DNA of 64,000 nt. Source: Clostridia bacterium (GTDB lineage Bacteria; Bacillota; Clostridia; Christensenellales; DTU072). Shown piece by piece: positions 9,646 through 19,103 of the stretch. The position numbers and the translations under genes were made by a program. The stretch lies in contig JAEDHK010000005.1 of assembly GCA_016297005.1 (NCBI GenBank), positions 110,253 to 174,252 of the forward strand, given 5' to 3'. The notes under the pieces were generated by a model, which searched no databases, had not been told where the DNA came from, and saw nothing but the letters and a program-made list of their open reading frames with translations. Within the stretch, counting starts at the first letter, position 1. Every line of letters starts with the position of its first letter.

Positions 9646-10956
9646 ATGAAAAAATATTTTATATATACGTACGGATGTCAGATGAACGTCCATGAATCGG
9701 AAAAAATCGCAGGCATATTCGTAGAGCTCGGATATACGAGTACGAATAACGTTGAAGAGGCGGATCTTATTCTTTTTAATACCTGTTGTATACGTGATAC
9801 TGCCGAAAAACACATTCTCGGCAATATCGGGGACGTAAAACGCCTGAAAAAAATCAATCCCGATTTAATTGTCGCCGTGGTCGGTTGTATGACGCAACAG
9901 AAGGGTATGGCGGAAAACCTGAAAAAGAAATTCCCCTTTATTTCCATCGTTCTCGGTACCGATAATTTATCGGAGCTTTTTTCCGCAATACAAAGTATTG
10001 AAGAAAAGAACAGACGTTTTATTGCCGACGTGCATAACGATCCGAGCGTAGACGTTGGATGTACCTTGCCGGTATATCGTACGAGCGGTACGAACGCCTG
10101 GGTCAATATCATGTACGGTTGCAATAATTTTTGCACCTATTGTATCGTTCCGTTTGTTCGCGGACGAGAAAGAAGCAGAGCGCCCAAGGACGTTCTTGCT
10201 GAAGTCAAATCCCTCATTGCGCAAGGGTATCCTGAGATTACGTTGCTTGGTCAGAACGTCGATTCTTATCGTTATGAAAATTATGATTTTTCCGCGCTTT
10301 TGCAGGAGATAGCTCAGATCAATGGGAAATTCAGATTGCGTTTTATGACTTCGCATCCCAAGGATTTTGACAGCAAAGTCATTGACGTGATCGCTTCCTG
10401 TTCCAATATCTGCAATAATATTCATTTGCCCGTACAATCGGGGAGTAATCGCGTTCTGAAACTGATGAATCGTCATTATACGCGCGAACGATACCTGGAT
10501 ATAATCGATGAAATACGATCCAAGTTGCCCGACGTCGGGATCACTTCCGACATCATGACCGGATTTCCGACCGAAACGGACGAAGATTTTGCCGATACGA
10601 TCAGTCTGATGGAGCGCGTACGGTTCAGTAACGCCTTTACGTTTGTGTATTCGCCGCGAAAAGGGACTGTCGCCGCCGAGATGGAACAACTTCCCGCAAA
10701 GGTAAAGCAAGAACGCATTACGGAACTTGTACGTATTCAGAACCGTATCAGTTCGGAACTGAGCAACGATTATTTGGGCAGGACGGAAGAGATACTTACC
10801 GAAGACGTCAGCCCCAAGCATGACGGCTGCGTTTGCGGCAGAACGGAAAGCGGTCGGCTGGTTACCTACCCGGGCACGTCCGATCTCGTCGGAAAATTCG
10901 TTAACGTAAAAATTGAAAGCGCGCGAAGTTCTGCGCTTTTTGGGAGAATAGTATAA
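9646..10956 (+). CDS. miaB: tRNA-2-methylthio-N6-dimethylallyladenosine synthase
   Basis: 436 residues. The N-terminal methylthiotransferase domain has cysteines at about C11 (YGCQMN), C47 and C81. The radical-SAM cluster GCNNFCTYC is at about 159-166. A C-terminal TRAM domain follows. It adds the methylthio group to i6A37 of tRNA, the step after MiaA, whose gene lies in the same operon. An upstream TTG at 9586 would add 20 residues that do not resemble the family. The ATG at 9646 gives the family N-terminus (KKYFIYTYGCQMN) and sits just behind a consensus promoter, so the mRNA is probably leaderless. MutS follows after one base. Confidence 0.95.
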   Translation: MKKYFIYTYGCQMNVHESEKIAGIFVELGYTSTNNVEEADLILFNTCCIRDTAEKHILGNIGDVKRLKKINPDLIVAVVGCMTQQKGMAENLKKKFPFISIVLGTDNLSELFSAIQSIEEKNRRFIADVHNDPSVDVGCTLPVYRTSGTNAWVNIMYGCNNFCTYCIVPFVRGRERSRAPKDVLAEVKSLIAQGYPEITLLGQNVDSYRYENYDFSALLQEIAQINGKFRLRFMTSHPKDFDSKVIDVIASCSNICNNIHLPVQSGSNRVLKLMNRHYTRERYLDIIDEIRSKLPDVGITSDIMTGFPTETDEDFADTISLMERVRFSNAFTFVYSPRKGTVAAEMEQLPAKVKQERITELVRIQNRISSELSNDYLGRTEEILTEDVSPKHDGCVCGRTESGRLVTYPGTSDLVGKFVNVKIESARSSALFGRIV

Positions 10957-10957
10957 A

Positions 10958-13618
10958 ATGGCAGTAAAAAAGAGCGTAAAAAATTCGATTTCGCCGATGA
11001 TGGCTCATCGCAATGAGCTGAAAGAAAAGTATCCCGATACCATCTTACTCTACCGTCTCGGCGATTTTTACGAGATGTTTTTTGAAGACGCAATCAAAGC
11101 CAGCAAATTGCTCGATCTGACCTTAACGGGGAGGGATTGCGGTCTGGAAGAAAGGGCGCCGATGTGCGGAGTACCTTATCATGCCGTCGATACTTATATT
11201 GCCAGATTGGTCGCAGCGGGAGAAAAGGTCGCCATTTGCGAACAGCTGACGGCTCCCGGCGAACAAAAAGGCCTTTTACAACGCGACGTTATCCGCGTTA
11301 TTACTCCCGGTACCAATACGATCGAAGAAATGTTGGACAGTACCGTCAACCATTATCTCGTCGCTGTTGCTAAGTACAAGACGGATTATGCCGTTTCCGC
11401 TCTCGATATCGTCACGGGAGAATTTTTTGTTAAGTATTTTCCCGATACTTCGCTTGCCGGATGCGAAGATTATCTTCTGGGCTGTGCTCCGAGCGAAATT
11501 ATTGCTCCGATGGACGTTTGTGCGGAAAGTCGTTCGCTTCTTTCCGTCAGCACGGAAAGACTCGTTAAGTTTACGACCTATTACGACTACAGTTTTGATT
11601 ATGATAACGGAAAAACCGCTCTTTTAAAGCATTATTCCGTTTTCGGGCTGGAAGCACTCGGATTGGAAGATAACAAAGCCGTCGTCGGCGCTCTTGGCGG
11701 ACTCCTGGATTATGTCAGAAGCACGCAAAAACGCTTTTTGTGTCACTTATCCGTGCCAAAGGTCGTGTCTGCTACAAACGAGATGTATCTTGATTACAAT
11801 ACGCGTCGCAATCTAGAATTGACGGAAACGCTTTCGGACGGCAAGAAAAACGGCAGTCTTTTGTGGGTTTTGGATCGTACGAAGACGGGTATGGGCGCGC
11901 GTATGTTGCATCAGTGGCTTTTACATCCTCTCCATTCCGTTCCCGAAATAGAAAAGCGCCAGGCCGGCGTAGCAGAGCTCGTTAAAAGCGGATTGACCCG
12001 TTCTGCGCTCGGGCAGGCGCTGGAACCCGTTCGCGATCTTGAAAGACTGGTTACGAAAATATCTTACGGATCCATCATGCCGAAGGATTGTAACAGTCTG
12101 AAAGAATCTCTGCGCCAACTGCCGCTTGTCAAGAAGATAATGAGTAAACTTCACTCGGAGTATTTTACCGAGTTGAACGCCGATTATTACGATTTTTCAG
12201 AACTGGTCGTTTTACTTGAAAAAACGATCGCTTCTTCCGATCTTCCGTCAACTCTCAAAGACGGTGGGTTTATTGCAAAGGGCTGCAATGAAGAATTGGA
12301 TCATTTACGTTCTATCGGAGCCGATTCGACAAAAACGATTGCCGAATTTCAGGAGCGTCAACGCGCGCTTACCGGCGTGCCCTCCCTAAAAGTGGGCAAT
12401 AACCGCGTGTTCGGTTATTATATCGAGATCAGCAACGCAAAACGCCCGGAAACGCTTCCGAGCGATTACGTGCGTCGTCAAACGATTGCAAACGGCGAAA
12501 GATACGTCAATAACGAACTTCTTAATCTTGAAAAAGACATTTTTACGGCGACGGAACGTTCCATTCAGTTGGAAAATGAAATATATGCCAATCTTGTTCG
12601 CTATTTGAACGAATACGTCGGAAGACTGAAATCCATTGCGGCTTTTATTGCCAAAGCCGATTGTATCTATTCTTTGGCGCTTGTTGCGGCTGAGAACAAA
12701 TACGTTCGTCCCAAGGTCAGTCAAGGCGGTACGCTCGTTATTGTCGACGGAAGACATCCCGTCGTAGAAAAACTTTTAAAAAGAAACGAATTCGTTCCGA
12801 ACGACACCGCATTGGATAAGAACAATCCCATCGCAATACTGACCGGACCGAATATGGCCGGCAAGAGTACGTATACTCGTCAGGTCGCTCTCATCACTTT
12901 GATGGCGCATATAGGCAGTTTTGTACCCGCATCAAAGGCGGAGATCGGATTGTGCGACCGAATCTTTACGCGCGTCGGTGCCAGTGATAATCTTATTCGC
13001 GGTCAGAGTACGTTTATGGTGGAAATGCTAGAAGTCGCCAACATTCTCAATAACGCCACTTCCGATAGTCTTCTTGTTCTGGATGAGATCGGCAGAGGAA
13101 CGTCTACACTGGATGGTGTAAGCATTGCGTGGGCTATTGTTGAGCATATTTTGACCAAAATCAAAGCAAAAACACTCTTTGCTACCCATTATCACGAGTT
13201 GATAGAGTTAGAAAAACTTCTCGTCGGTATCAAAAATTATCGTGTTCTTGTGCAAGAAAGCCCAAGCGGAATTTCGTTTTTATATAAGATCGCAAGAGGG
13301 GGTGCCAATCGCAGTTTCGGTATCGAAGTGGCGGGGATCGCCGGCGTGCCGGCGTCTGTGGTTGCGCGAGCAAAAGATATTTTGATCTCTTTGTCCGAAA
13401 CGCACGAGCTCAGCGGGAATTTGGAGAATAAACTGAGCGAAGGAAAGGTCTCTACGGCTCTGCCGTGCGATCAACTGTCCTTATTCCCGGAAGATGAAGA
13501 GGTTATGGAGATCAAAAAGATATTGAAAGAAACGGATATCAACAGATGTACGCCTATGGAAGCTCTTACGATCCTGGCAGATATGAAAAAAATCCTGGAA
13601 AATAAAAAAGGTAAATAA
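10958..13618 (+). CDS. mutS: DNA mismatch repair protein MutS
   Basis: 886 residues, full length. The mismatch-recognition F-x-E motif (GDFYEMF) is near residue 35, followed by the connector, lever and clamp domains. The ABC-type ATPase has Walker A GPNMAGKST near 630 and LVLDEIGRGTSTLDG downstream. A C-terminal helix-turn-helix/dimerisation tail ends in SLFPEDEEV (compatible with a beta-clamp-binding QLSLF sequence) and a final helix. It binds mismatches and recruits MutL. It starts one base after miaB and is followed two bases later by mutL, so the three are cotranscribed. Confidence 0.97.
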   Translation: MAVKKSVKNSISPMMAHRNELKEKYPDTILLYRLGDFYEMFFEDAIKASKLLDLTLTGRDCGLEERAPMCGVPYHAVDTYIARLVAAGEKVAICEQLTAPGEQKGLLQRDVIRVITPGTNTIEEMLDSTVNHYLVAVAKYKTDYAVSALDIVTGEFFVKYFPDTSLAGCEDYLLGCAPSEIIAPMDVCAESRSLLSVSTERLVKFTTYYDYSFDYDNGKTALLKHYSVFGLEALGLEDNKAVVGALGGLLDYVRSTQKRFLCHLSVPKVVSATNEMYLDYNTRRNLELTETLSDGKKNGSLLWVLDRTKTGMGARMLHQWLLHPLHSVPEIEKRQAGVAELVKSGLTRSALGQALEPVRDLERLVTKISYGSIMPKDCNSLKESLRQLPLVKKIMSKLHSEYFTELNADYYDFSELVVLLEKTIASSDLPSTLKDGGFIAKGCNEELDHLRSIGADSTKTIAEFQERQRALTGVPSLKVGNNRVFGYYIEISNAKRPETLPSDYVRRQTIANGERYVNNELLNLEKDIFTATERSIQLENEIYANLVRYLNEYVGRLKSIAAFIAKADCIYSLALVAAENKYVRPKVSQGGTLVIVDGRHPVVEKLLKRNEFVPNDTALDKNNPIAILTGPNMAGKSTYTRQVALITLMAHIGSFVPASKAEIGLCDRIFTRVGASDNLIRGQSTFMVEMLEVANILNNATSDSLLVLDEIGRGTSTLDGVSIAWAIVEHILTKIKAKTLFATHYHELIELEKLLVGIKNYRVLVQESPSGISFLYKIARGGANRSFGIEVAGIAGVPASVVARAKDILISLSETHELSGNLENKLSEGKVSTALPCDQLSLFPEDEEVMEIKKILKETDINRCTPMEALTILADMKKILENKKGK

Positions 13619-13620
13619 AT

Positions 13621-15573
13621 ATGGGAAAAATCAATCTTTTGGACAGTTCTGTCTATAATCGTATTTCCGCGGGAGAAGTGGTAGAAAATCCCTCTTCCGT
13701 CGTGAAAGAATTGGTGGAAAACTCCATCGACGCCGGCGCAACGGAAATAACCGTTTCTATCGAGTGCGGCGGAATAAAAAATATCACGGTAACCGATAAC
13801 GGTTGCGGTATGGAAAAAGAGGATCTCGAACTTGCCGTTTTACCTCATGCAACCAGTAAAATATCTGCCGCAGAAGATCTGGAAACCGTTGCGACGCTCG
13901 GATTTCGAGGCGAGGCTTTGGCCAGTATCTGCGCCGTATCCAAGACGGTTTTGCGTTCACATTGCGACGGCGAAGACGAAGCGTCGTATATTGCCGTGGA
14001 AGGGGGCGTTGTTACGGAAAGGGGACAATGTAACCTTCAAAAAGGCACTGTTGTCGAGATCAATTCTCTTTTTTATAATACCCCGGCGCGTTTTCGCTTT
14101 TTAAAACCCCCGAAAGGAGAAGCAAATACTGTAACGAAAACCATTGTCGGTCTGATTTTAGCCAATCCGGACGTTACGATTAATTATATCGTTGACGGAG
14201 AACTGGTATTTGCGACCGAAGGAGACGGACTGGAAGGCGCGGTATACCATGCTTTCGGCGGAAAAATGTACGACTGCATGATCCCGTTTCATTTGACAGA
14301 CAAAGGGTATACGATAAGCGGATATACGTCAAGACCTGCGAGCGCGGGAATTATAGGAACGCGCAATAACGAGATCTTTATCGTGAACGGCAGATGTATA
14401 GACGACGCGTCTATGCAGGCCGTTGTCGCCAATGCGTACGGAGACAGGTTGATGAGAAGGACGTATCCGTCCGTCGTTGTGGATATCGTGATGCCTTTTG
14501 CCGACGTGGACGTGAACGTCCATCCGAATAAAAGGGAAGTTCGCTTTGACGACTCAAAATTGTTATACGGCCTCGTTTATAACGCAATCAAAGGCGGACT
14601 GGACGCAGACGATGAAGCGCGGCGAAAAGAAGTATTGAAGTCGATGACGAACGAATTGCATGAAAGGCCCTTTTTTGTAGCACAAGATCCGATCGAATCG
14701 GTAGAAGAAGATCGTCGAGAATTTTTTAAAAAGCATTTTAAAGATTATATAGTCGCCGAAGAAGAACCGACGAAAGAATTACTGGATTTTTACAAAAAAT
14801 CAAACGAAGAATTAAAAAAGATTGACACTCCGTTGCCGTACCCGACGGAACAAGATATTCTGGAAGCGAAAGAAAGAGAAGCGCGCCAGGCTTCTCTCGG
14901 ATACGAGGATGTAGAAGAGGGTTCTCCGGAGGATCTTCCGAATAGAAAAGGGTATTTATTATTCGCCGATTCGAATAAAGAATCAGACGGATTATACGAT
15001 CTGCGTTCTTATCGTGTTATCGGACAACTTTTCGAAACGTACGTGATTGTTGAAGTCGGCGACAAAATGTATATCATCGATCAACATGCCGCCCACGAGA
15101 GGATATTATTTGATCGTTTTTCCAGAGAAGTGGAGACGAAAGTGTTTATTCAGGAACTTGTGTTCCCATACGATATTGTCAATAAAGACGAAGAGGCAAT
15201 ACGGTTTTATTCCGATTACAAAAACGAATTCAGAAAGATGGGTTTCGACTTACGTATCAAGGACAACGTCGTTACCGTCAAATCCATTCCGAGCGTATTA
15301 CTCGGTATGGACGTCTTTAAATTTTTCGATTCGATCGAAAAGGACAAACAATTAAAAGAAGTTACGGATGTATCGTTATTCCGCGAAAAACTGGCGCAAA
15401 CCGCTTGCAAGAGTGCAATAAAAGGTGGGGATAAGCTCGATAAATTACAACTTGACTATTTTATCGGCGAATACATCAAAGGAAACGCGCCTTTGCAATG
15501 TCCGCACGGAAGACCTACCGTCATCGTAATGACGCACAGAGAAATCGAAAAAATGTTCGGGAGGATCGTGTGA
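13621..15573 (+). CDS. mutL: DNA mismatch repair endonuclease MutL
   Basis: 650 residues. The N-terminal GHKL ATPase has ELVENSIDAGATEI, DNGCGM and GFRGEALASI. The C-terminal dimerisation/endonuclease domain has the metal-binding motif starting at D487. It reads DQHAAHE-x4-D, so the final glutamate of the usual DQHA(x)2E(x)4E is aspartate. ACKSAIKGGD and CPHGRPT (near 627) complete the nuclease site. MutL nicks the new strand after MutS activation in bacteria lacking MutH. The conservative E-to-D change probably does not abolish metal binding, but that is inference. It overlaps miaA by 4 bases. Confidence 0.96.
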   Translation: MGKINLLDSSVYNRISAGEVVENPSSVVKELVENSIDAGATEITVSIECGGIKNITVTDNGCGMEKEDLELAVLPHATSKISAAEDLETVATLGFRGEALASICAVSKTVLRSHCDGEDEASYIAVEGGVVTERGQCNLQKGTVVEINSLFYNTPARFRFLKPPKGEANTVTKTIVGLILANPDVTINYIVDGELVFATEGDGLEGAVYHAFGGKMYDCMIPFHLTDKGYTISGYTSRPASAGIIGTRNNEIFIVNGRCIDDASMQAVVANAYGDRLMRRTYPSVVVDIVMPFADVDVNVHPNKREVRFDDSKLLYGLVYNAIKGGLDADDEARRKEVLKSMTNELHERPFFVAQDPIESVEEDRREFFKKHFKDYIVAEEEPTKELLDFYKKSNEELKKIDTPLPYPTEQDILEAKEREARQASLGYEDVEEGSPEDLPNRKGYLLFADSNKESDGLYDLRSYRVIGQLFETYVIVEVGDKMYIIDQHAAHERILFDRFSREVETKVFIQELVFPYDIVNKDEEAIRFYSDYKNEFRKMGFDLRIKDNVVTVKSIPSVLLGMDVFKFFDSIEKDKQLKEVTDVSLFREKLAQTACKSAIKGGDKLDKLQLDYFIGEYIKGNAPLQCPHGRPTVIVMTHREIEKMFGRIV

Positions 15574-16466
15574 TAGTTGCGATCGGGGGAGCGACGGCGA
15601 CCGGAAAGTCGGCTCTGGCAGTAGAACTTGCGCGAAGAATAGGCGGCGAGATTATCAGCGCCGATTCCATGCAGATCTATCAAGGAATGGATATAGGTAC
15701 TGCCAAGATTACCGAAGCGGAAAAGGGCGGTATACCGCATTATTTGATCGATATTATTTCGCCTAAGAATTCGTATAACGTAGCAATGTACGTGAAAGAC
15801 GCAAACGAAGCAATAGACGAGATACGCTCAAAGGGCAAAACGCCCATCCTCGTGGGCGGAACGGGATTATATATCCGTTCTTTGCTTTATAACTATTCTC
15901 ATAGTGCGTACGATGAAAAATTGCGAGCCCAAATAACCGAAGAATACAAAGAAAAGGGCGCGGATGATCTTTGGAACAAACTTCGTTCAGTCGATCCCAT
16001 CGCTGCCGAAAAAATACACAAAAATAACGTGAAAAGGGTAATCCGTGCGTTGGAAGTAGTGACGCTTACCGGAAAGTCCATTGCCGATACGGAAGAATCG
16101 AATCCGGAGAGAAGGAGAAAACACGCATTGTTTTGTATCGAGACCGATCGCGAAACGCTTTATGATCGTATAAACAAAAGGGTCGATCTCATGTTTGGCA
16201 GGGGATTGGAAAAGGAAATCGATCGATTACTTTCGGAAGGAGTGGATTTTTCTTTTCAGAGCATGCAAGCGATCGGTTATAAAGAATTTGCCGAGTATAA
16301 AAAGGGGAACGTAACCATTGAACAAGTCAAAGAGTCAATAAAAATCAACAGTCGACACTATGCAAAACGTCAGGAAACGTGGTTCCATGGTATGGACGCC
16401 AAATGGCTGAGAATGGGCAATATTGAAGAGATGGTCTCAAAAATCGAACAAATAATTTTAAAATAG
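15570..16466 (+). CDS. miaA: tRNA dimethylallyltransferase
   Basis: 298 residues. The P-loop GATATGKS is at residues 6-13, with the family motifs SADSMQIYQGMDIGTAK and IPHYLID. It transfers the dimethylallyl group to A37 of UNN-decoding tRNAs, providing the substrate of MiaB. The open frame extends upstream into mutL, but GTG at 15570, overlapping the mutL stop as GTGA and preceded by GGGAGGA at 15559-15565, gives the correct family N-terminus (MIVAIGGATATGKS). The cofactor dimethylallyl diphosphate is made by IspH, also encoded in this window. Confidence 0.95.
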   Translation: MIVAIGGATATGKSALAVELARRIGGEIISADSMQIYQGMDIGTAKITEAEKGGIPHYLIDIISPKNSYNVAMYVKDANEAIDEIRSKGKTPILVGGTGLYIRSLLYNYSHSAYDEKLRAQITEEYKEKGADDLWNKLRSVDPIAAEKIHKNNVKRVIRALEVVTLTGKSIADTEESNPERRRKHALFCIETDRETLYDRINKRVDLMFGRGLEKEIDRLLSEGVDFSFQSMQAIGYKEFAEYKKGNVTIEQVKESIKINSRHYAKRQETWFHGMDAKWLRMGNIEEMVSKIEQIILK

Positions 16467-16474
16467 GGAGCAAA

Positions 16475-17704
16475 ATGGAATATTCTGTAGCACAAAGAAT
16501 CATTAACGAATGCGAAAAGAAAGCAAATAAGGAGTTTGAAGCGCTGAACGATATTGCGCTTGAAAATCAAAAAAGAGTGTTGGACGCGTTTCGTCGTCAC
16601 AAGATCAGTGCCATGCATTTTCACGGTACGACCGGGTACGGTTACGACGACGTTGGCAGAGATACGCTTGCAGAATTATTTGCGGATATATTCGGCGCGG
16701 AGAGCGCTATCGTCTCGCCTTTGATAGCAAACGGGACGCACGCCCTTTCTTTGGCGCTTTTCGGACTGCTTGGCAAAGGAGATTTTCTCGTCAGTGTGGC
16801 CGGCAAGCCGTACGATACGCTCGACGAAGTCATTAACGGAGAAAACATCGGATCGTTAAAGGATATCGGAGTTCGGTATGGTCAGGTCGATATGACGGAA
16901 GAGGGCGAATTCGATAAAGAGGGAATTGAGTCTGCGATAAGAAAATATTCGCCGAAAGTCATTTTTATACAACGATCGAAAGGCTACTTATGGCGCGATG
17001 CGTTAAGTGTGGAAAAAATAGCTGAAATTACTGAATTTATAAGAAAATTATCGCCCTTTTCGTACATAGTCGTCGATAATTGTTATGGCGAATTTACGCA
17101 AAAGGCAGAGCCTACGCACGTTGGCGCGGACCTTTGCGTCGGGTCATTGATCAAGAATGCCGGCGGCGGTATCGCTCCGACCGGAGCCTATATTTGCGGA
17201 AAAAAAGAATGTATAGATAAGATTGCAAGGCGGTTTACCGCGCCGTCTTTGGGCCTTGAAGTCGGATCTTATCTGTCCGGATACTTGCCCTTTTATCAGG
17301 GATTGTTTTTGGCTCCTTCCACGGTAAAAAATGCTCTTATGGGCAACGTGTTGAGTGGATACGTATTCGAAAAATTAGGCTACGAAACGATGCCAAAACC
17401 CGGTCGGATGCCGTATGACATTATAAAAAGTATTCGCTTTAACACTGCCGAACAACTCGTTTCTTTCGTGCAACGTATTCAAAAGCTTTCTCCGGTCGAC
17501 AGTTACGTTACGCCTGAACCCTGGGATATGCCGGGATACACTCATCCGGTTGTTATGGCCGCAGGGACATTTGTACAAGGCGCGTCGCTTGAATTGTCCG
17601 CAGACGGTACCGTGCGCGAACCGTTCGTTGCGTATATGCAAGGCGGTCTGACGTACGAACACTGTAAACTCGCTCTGACCGAAATTGTTGCTGAGATGTG
17701 TTGA
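16475..17704 (+). CDS. Methionine gamma-lyase-family PLP protein (YnbB-like)
   Basis: 409 residues of the PLP-dependent family once called aluminium-resistance protein and equivalent to B. subtilis YnbB. The segment GSLIKNAGGGIAPTGAY carries the likely cofactor lysine (K227). HGTTGYGYDD and SPLIANGTHALSLALFG are other typical patches. Its physiological substrate is unknown; the name rests on fold similarity to Cys/Met-metabolism lyases. A good ribosome-binding site (AGGGAG) precedes the ATG. Position after miaA is the usual Firmicute order, but hfq and hflX are not here. No canonical terminator follows; the strong hairpin at 17751-17794 has no T-run. Confidence 0.9.
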   Translation: MEYSVAQRIINECEKKANKEFEALNDIALENQKRVLDAFRRHKISAMHFHGTTGYGYDDVGRDTLAELFADIFGAESAIVSPLIANGTHALSLALFGLLGKGDFLVSVAGKPYDTLDEVINGENIGSLKDIGVRYGQVDMTEEGEFDKEGIESAIRKYSPKVIFIQRSKGYLWRDALSVEKIAEITEFIRKLSPFSYIVVDNCYGEFTQKAEPTHVGADLCVGSLIKNAGGGIAPTGAYICGKKECIDKIARRFTAPSLGLEVGSYLSGYLPFYQGLFLAPSTVKNALMGNVLSGYVFEKLGYETMPKPGRMPYDIIKSIRFNTAEQLVSFVQRIQKLSPVDSYVTPEPWDMPGYTHPVVMAAGTFVQGASLELSADGTVREPFVAYMQGGLTYEHCKLALTEIVAEMC

Positions 17705-17750
17705 TTATAACAATTTTTTTGCTATTTTATAAGAGCTCCCCTCTTCTGAA

Positions 17751-17794
17751 TTTATATCTTTTCGCAAAAGCTGTATTTTGCGAAAAGATATAAA
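17751..17794. repeat. Perfect 19-6-19 bp inverted repeat, candidate dif-like site
   Basis: Two perfectly complementary 19-base arms (17751-17769 and 17776-17794) flank the 6-base centre GCTGTA (17770-17775). The inner 11-6-11 part, TTTTCGCAAAA/GCTGTA/TTTTGCGAAAA, has the geometry of Xer recombination sites and resembles the CGCATAA...TTATG core of dif. It lies 21 bp upstream of the promoter of a tyrosine recombinase. It is not followed by a T-run on either strand, so it is not a typical terminator. An RNA hairpin or an operator are alternatives. Confidence 0.6.
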
Positions 17795-17814
17795 GGCAAT
17801 CTTCCGAAGAAATC

Positions 17815-17843
17815 TTGACAAATACAGGACGTTGTTCTATAAT
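17815..17843 (+). promoter_or_regulatory. Perfect-consensus sigma-A promoter of the recombinase gene
   Basis: TTGACA (17815-17820), 17-bp spacer, TATAAT (17838-17843). The ATG at 17853 begins 10 bases after the -10 box, with only a T-tract between. The mRNA is predicted to have a 0-4 base leader. Confidence 0.8.
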
Positions 17844-17852
17844 TTTTTTGTC

Positions 17853-18968
17853 ATGGATAAGAAAACAACCTCCTATACCGTCAGTCGCGATCAATTGTAT
17901 ACCGATAAAATGAAGTCGGACGTCTATCCTTTTCTGCCTTTGTTCTGTAAAGATTTCTTTGTCGGGATCAATATGAACACGACCGTTCTGACTCGATATA
18001 ATTACGGTCTTGATCTTCGCGTCTTTTTTTATTATTTGACGGAATGCGACGGTCCGTTCTTCGGCAAAAAACCACAAGAGATTACTCTCGAAGACATAAA
18101 TAAGCTGAATAATCGTGATATAGAACGGTATCTGGCATTTTTGGGCGGTTATATCTCCCCGATCGGGAAAAGTTATCAGCAAGACAGTTCTGCTTCTAAA
18201 GCGAGAAAATTCAGCTCTGTTCGCGCCCTCTTTCGTTATCTTTACAATAATGAATTGATCGATCAGAACGTCACGTTGCGCGTTTCTATGCCAAAAATAC
18301 GCGATAAAGCCATAATAAGATTGGATGACGACGAGATTTCGGACGTATTTCAATGCCTTTCCGAAGATAACTCTTTCGGAAATACTCGGCAGAATGCTTA
18401 TAATCAGAATAATACTAAAGTCCGTGATAAGGCGATCATTACCTTACTTCTTAATACCGGTATCCGCGTCAGCGAGTGCGTAGGTTTGAACGTAGATGAT
18501 GTCAATTTAAAAAACAGATCCTTTTTGGTGCATAGAAAAGGCGGAAAACAATCTATTTTGTACTTTAACGAAGAGGTTCAATGCGCTCTGACGGAATATC
18601 TTGTCTTTCGTGAAGAATCGATCAAAAGCAAACGTATTGAGCTGGAATCGATCGACGCCCTCTTTTTATCAACGCAAATGAACCGTATTTCCGTCCGCGC
18701 TGTGGAAATTATGGTAAAAAAATATGCGACGCAGATTAACTGCCTGAAAAAAATCACGCCGCACAAATTACGTAGTACGTACGGTACGGCTTTATACCGT
18801 CGAACGAAAGACATATACGTTGTTGCCGAAGTGCTCGGTCATAACGATATAAATACAACCAAAAAACACTATGCCGCCATATCAGAAGATATCGTAAAAG
18901 AAGCGAGCGGTAAGGTTAGTTTTGGATCGGGCATGGGCTCAAATTCGACTTTCGATGACAATAATTAA
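17853..18968 (+). CDS. Tyrosine recombinase, XerS-like
   Basis: 371 residues from ATG 17853; an in-frame upstream start at 17778 would lie 5' of the promoter. An N-terminal SAM-like core-binding domain (about 20-145) is followed by the catalytic domain. The catalytic set is complete: R205 (TGIRVSE), the lysine in HRKGGK near 227-232, H304 and R307 (HKLR), H330 (LGH) and Y340 (KHY). The length and layout are closer to the solo recombinases XerS/XerH than to 300-residue XerC/XerD. The role could be chromosome-dimer resolution at a nearby site such as the 17751-17794 repeat. Nothing around it looks like an integrated element; both flanks are core genes. No Shine-Dalgarno site precedes the start. 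Confidence 0.9.
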   Translation: MDKKTTSYTVSRDQLYTDKMKSDVYPFLPLFCKDFFVGINMNTTVLTRYNYGLDLRVFFYYLTECDGPFFGKKPQEITLEDINKLNNRDIERYLAFLGGYISPIGKSYQQDSSASKARKFSSVRALFRYLYNNELIDQNVTLRVSMPKIRDKAIIRLDDDEISDVFQCLSEDNSFGNTRQNAYNQNNTKVRDKAIITLLLNTGIRVSECVGLNVDDVNLKNRSFLVHRKGGKQSILYFNEEVQCALTEYLVFREESIKSKRIELESIDALFLSTQMNRISVRAVEIMVKKYATQINCLKKITPHKLRSTYGTALYRRTKDIYVVAEVLGHNDINTTKKHYAAISEDIVKEASGKVSFGSGMGSNSTFDDNN

Positions 18969-19040
18969 TAAATTATTACAAAATCTGCGAAAATATTTCT
19001 TATTTATACTTTAAATTATAAATATTCTTAGTTATCTTTA

Positions 19041-19069
19041 TTGACAATCCCATTTCAATAGATTATAAT
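19041..19069 (+). promoter_or_regulatory. Perfect-consensus sigma-A promoter of the padR-type gene
   Basis: TTGACA (19041-19046), 17-bp spacer, TATAAT (19064-19069). Unlike several other promoters here, it leaves a leader of about 28 bases containing GGAGG at 19091 before ATG 19104. The preceding 70 bases are AT-rich with no gene. Confidence 0.8.
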
Positions 19070-19103
19070 TTTTTTGTAGTTTAGAAAATGGAGGACAAAA
19101 TTT

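Noticed and set aside
17751..17794. Reading the strong hairpin as a terminator of the methionine-gamma-lyase-family gene
   Set aside because: No T-run follows the stem on the plus strand (GGCAATC), nor on the minus strand.
17778..18968. Integrase of a mobile element
   Set aside because: No other phage or plasmid genes, no attachment duplications and no tRNA target nearby; both flanks are core genes.
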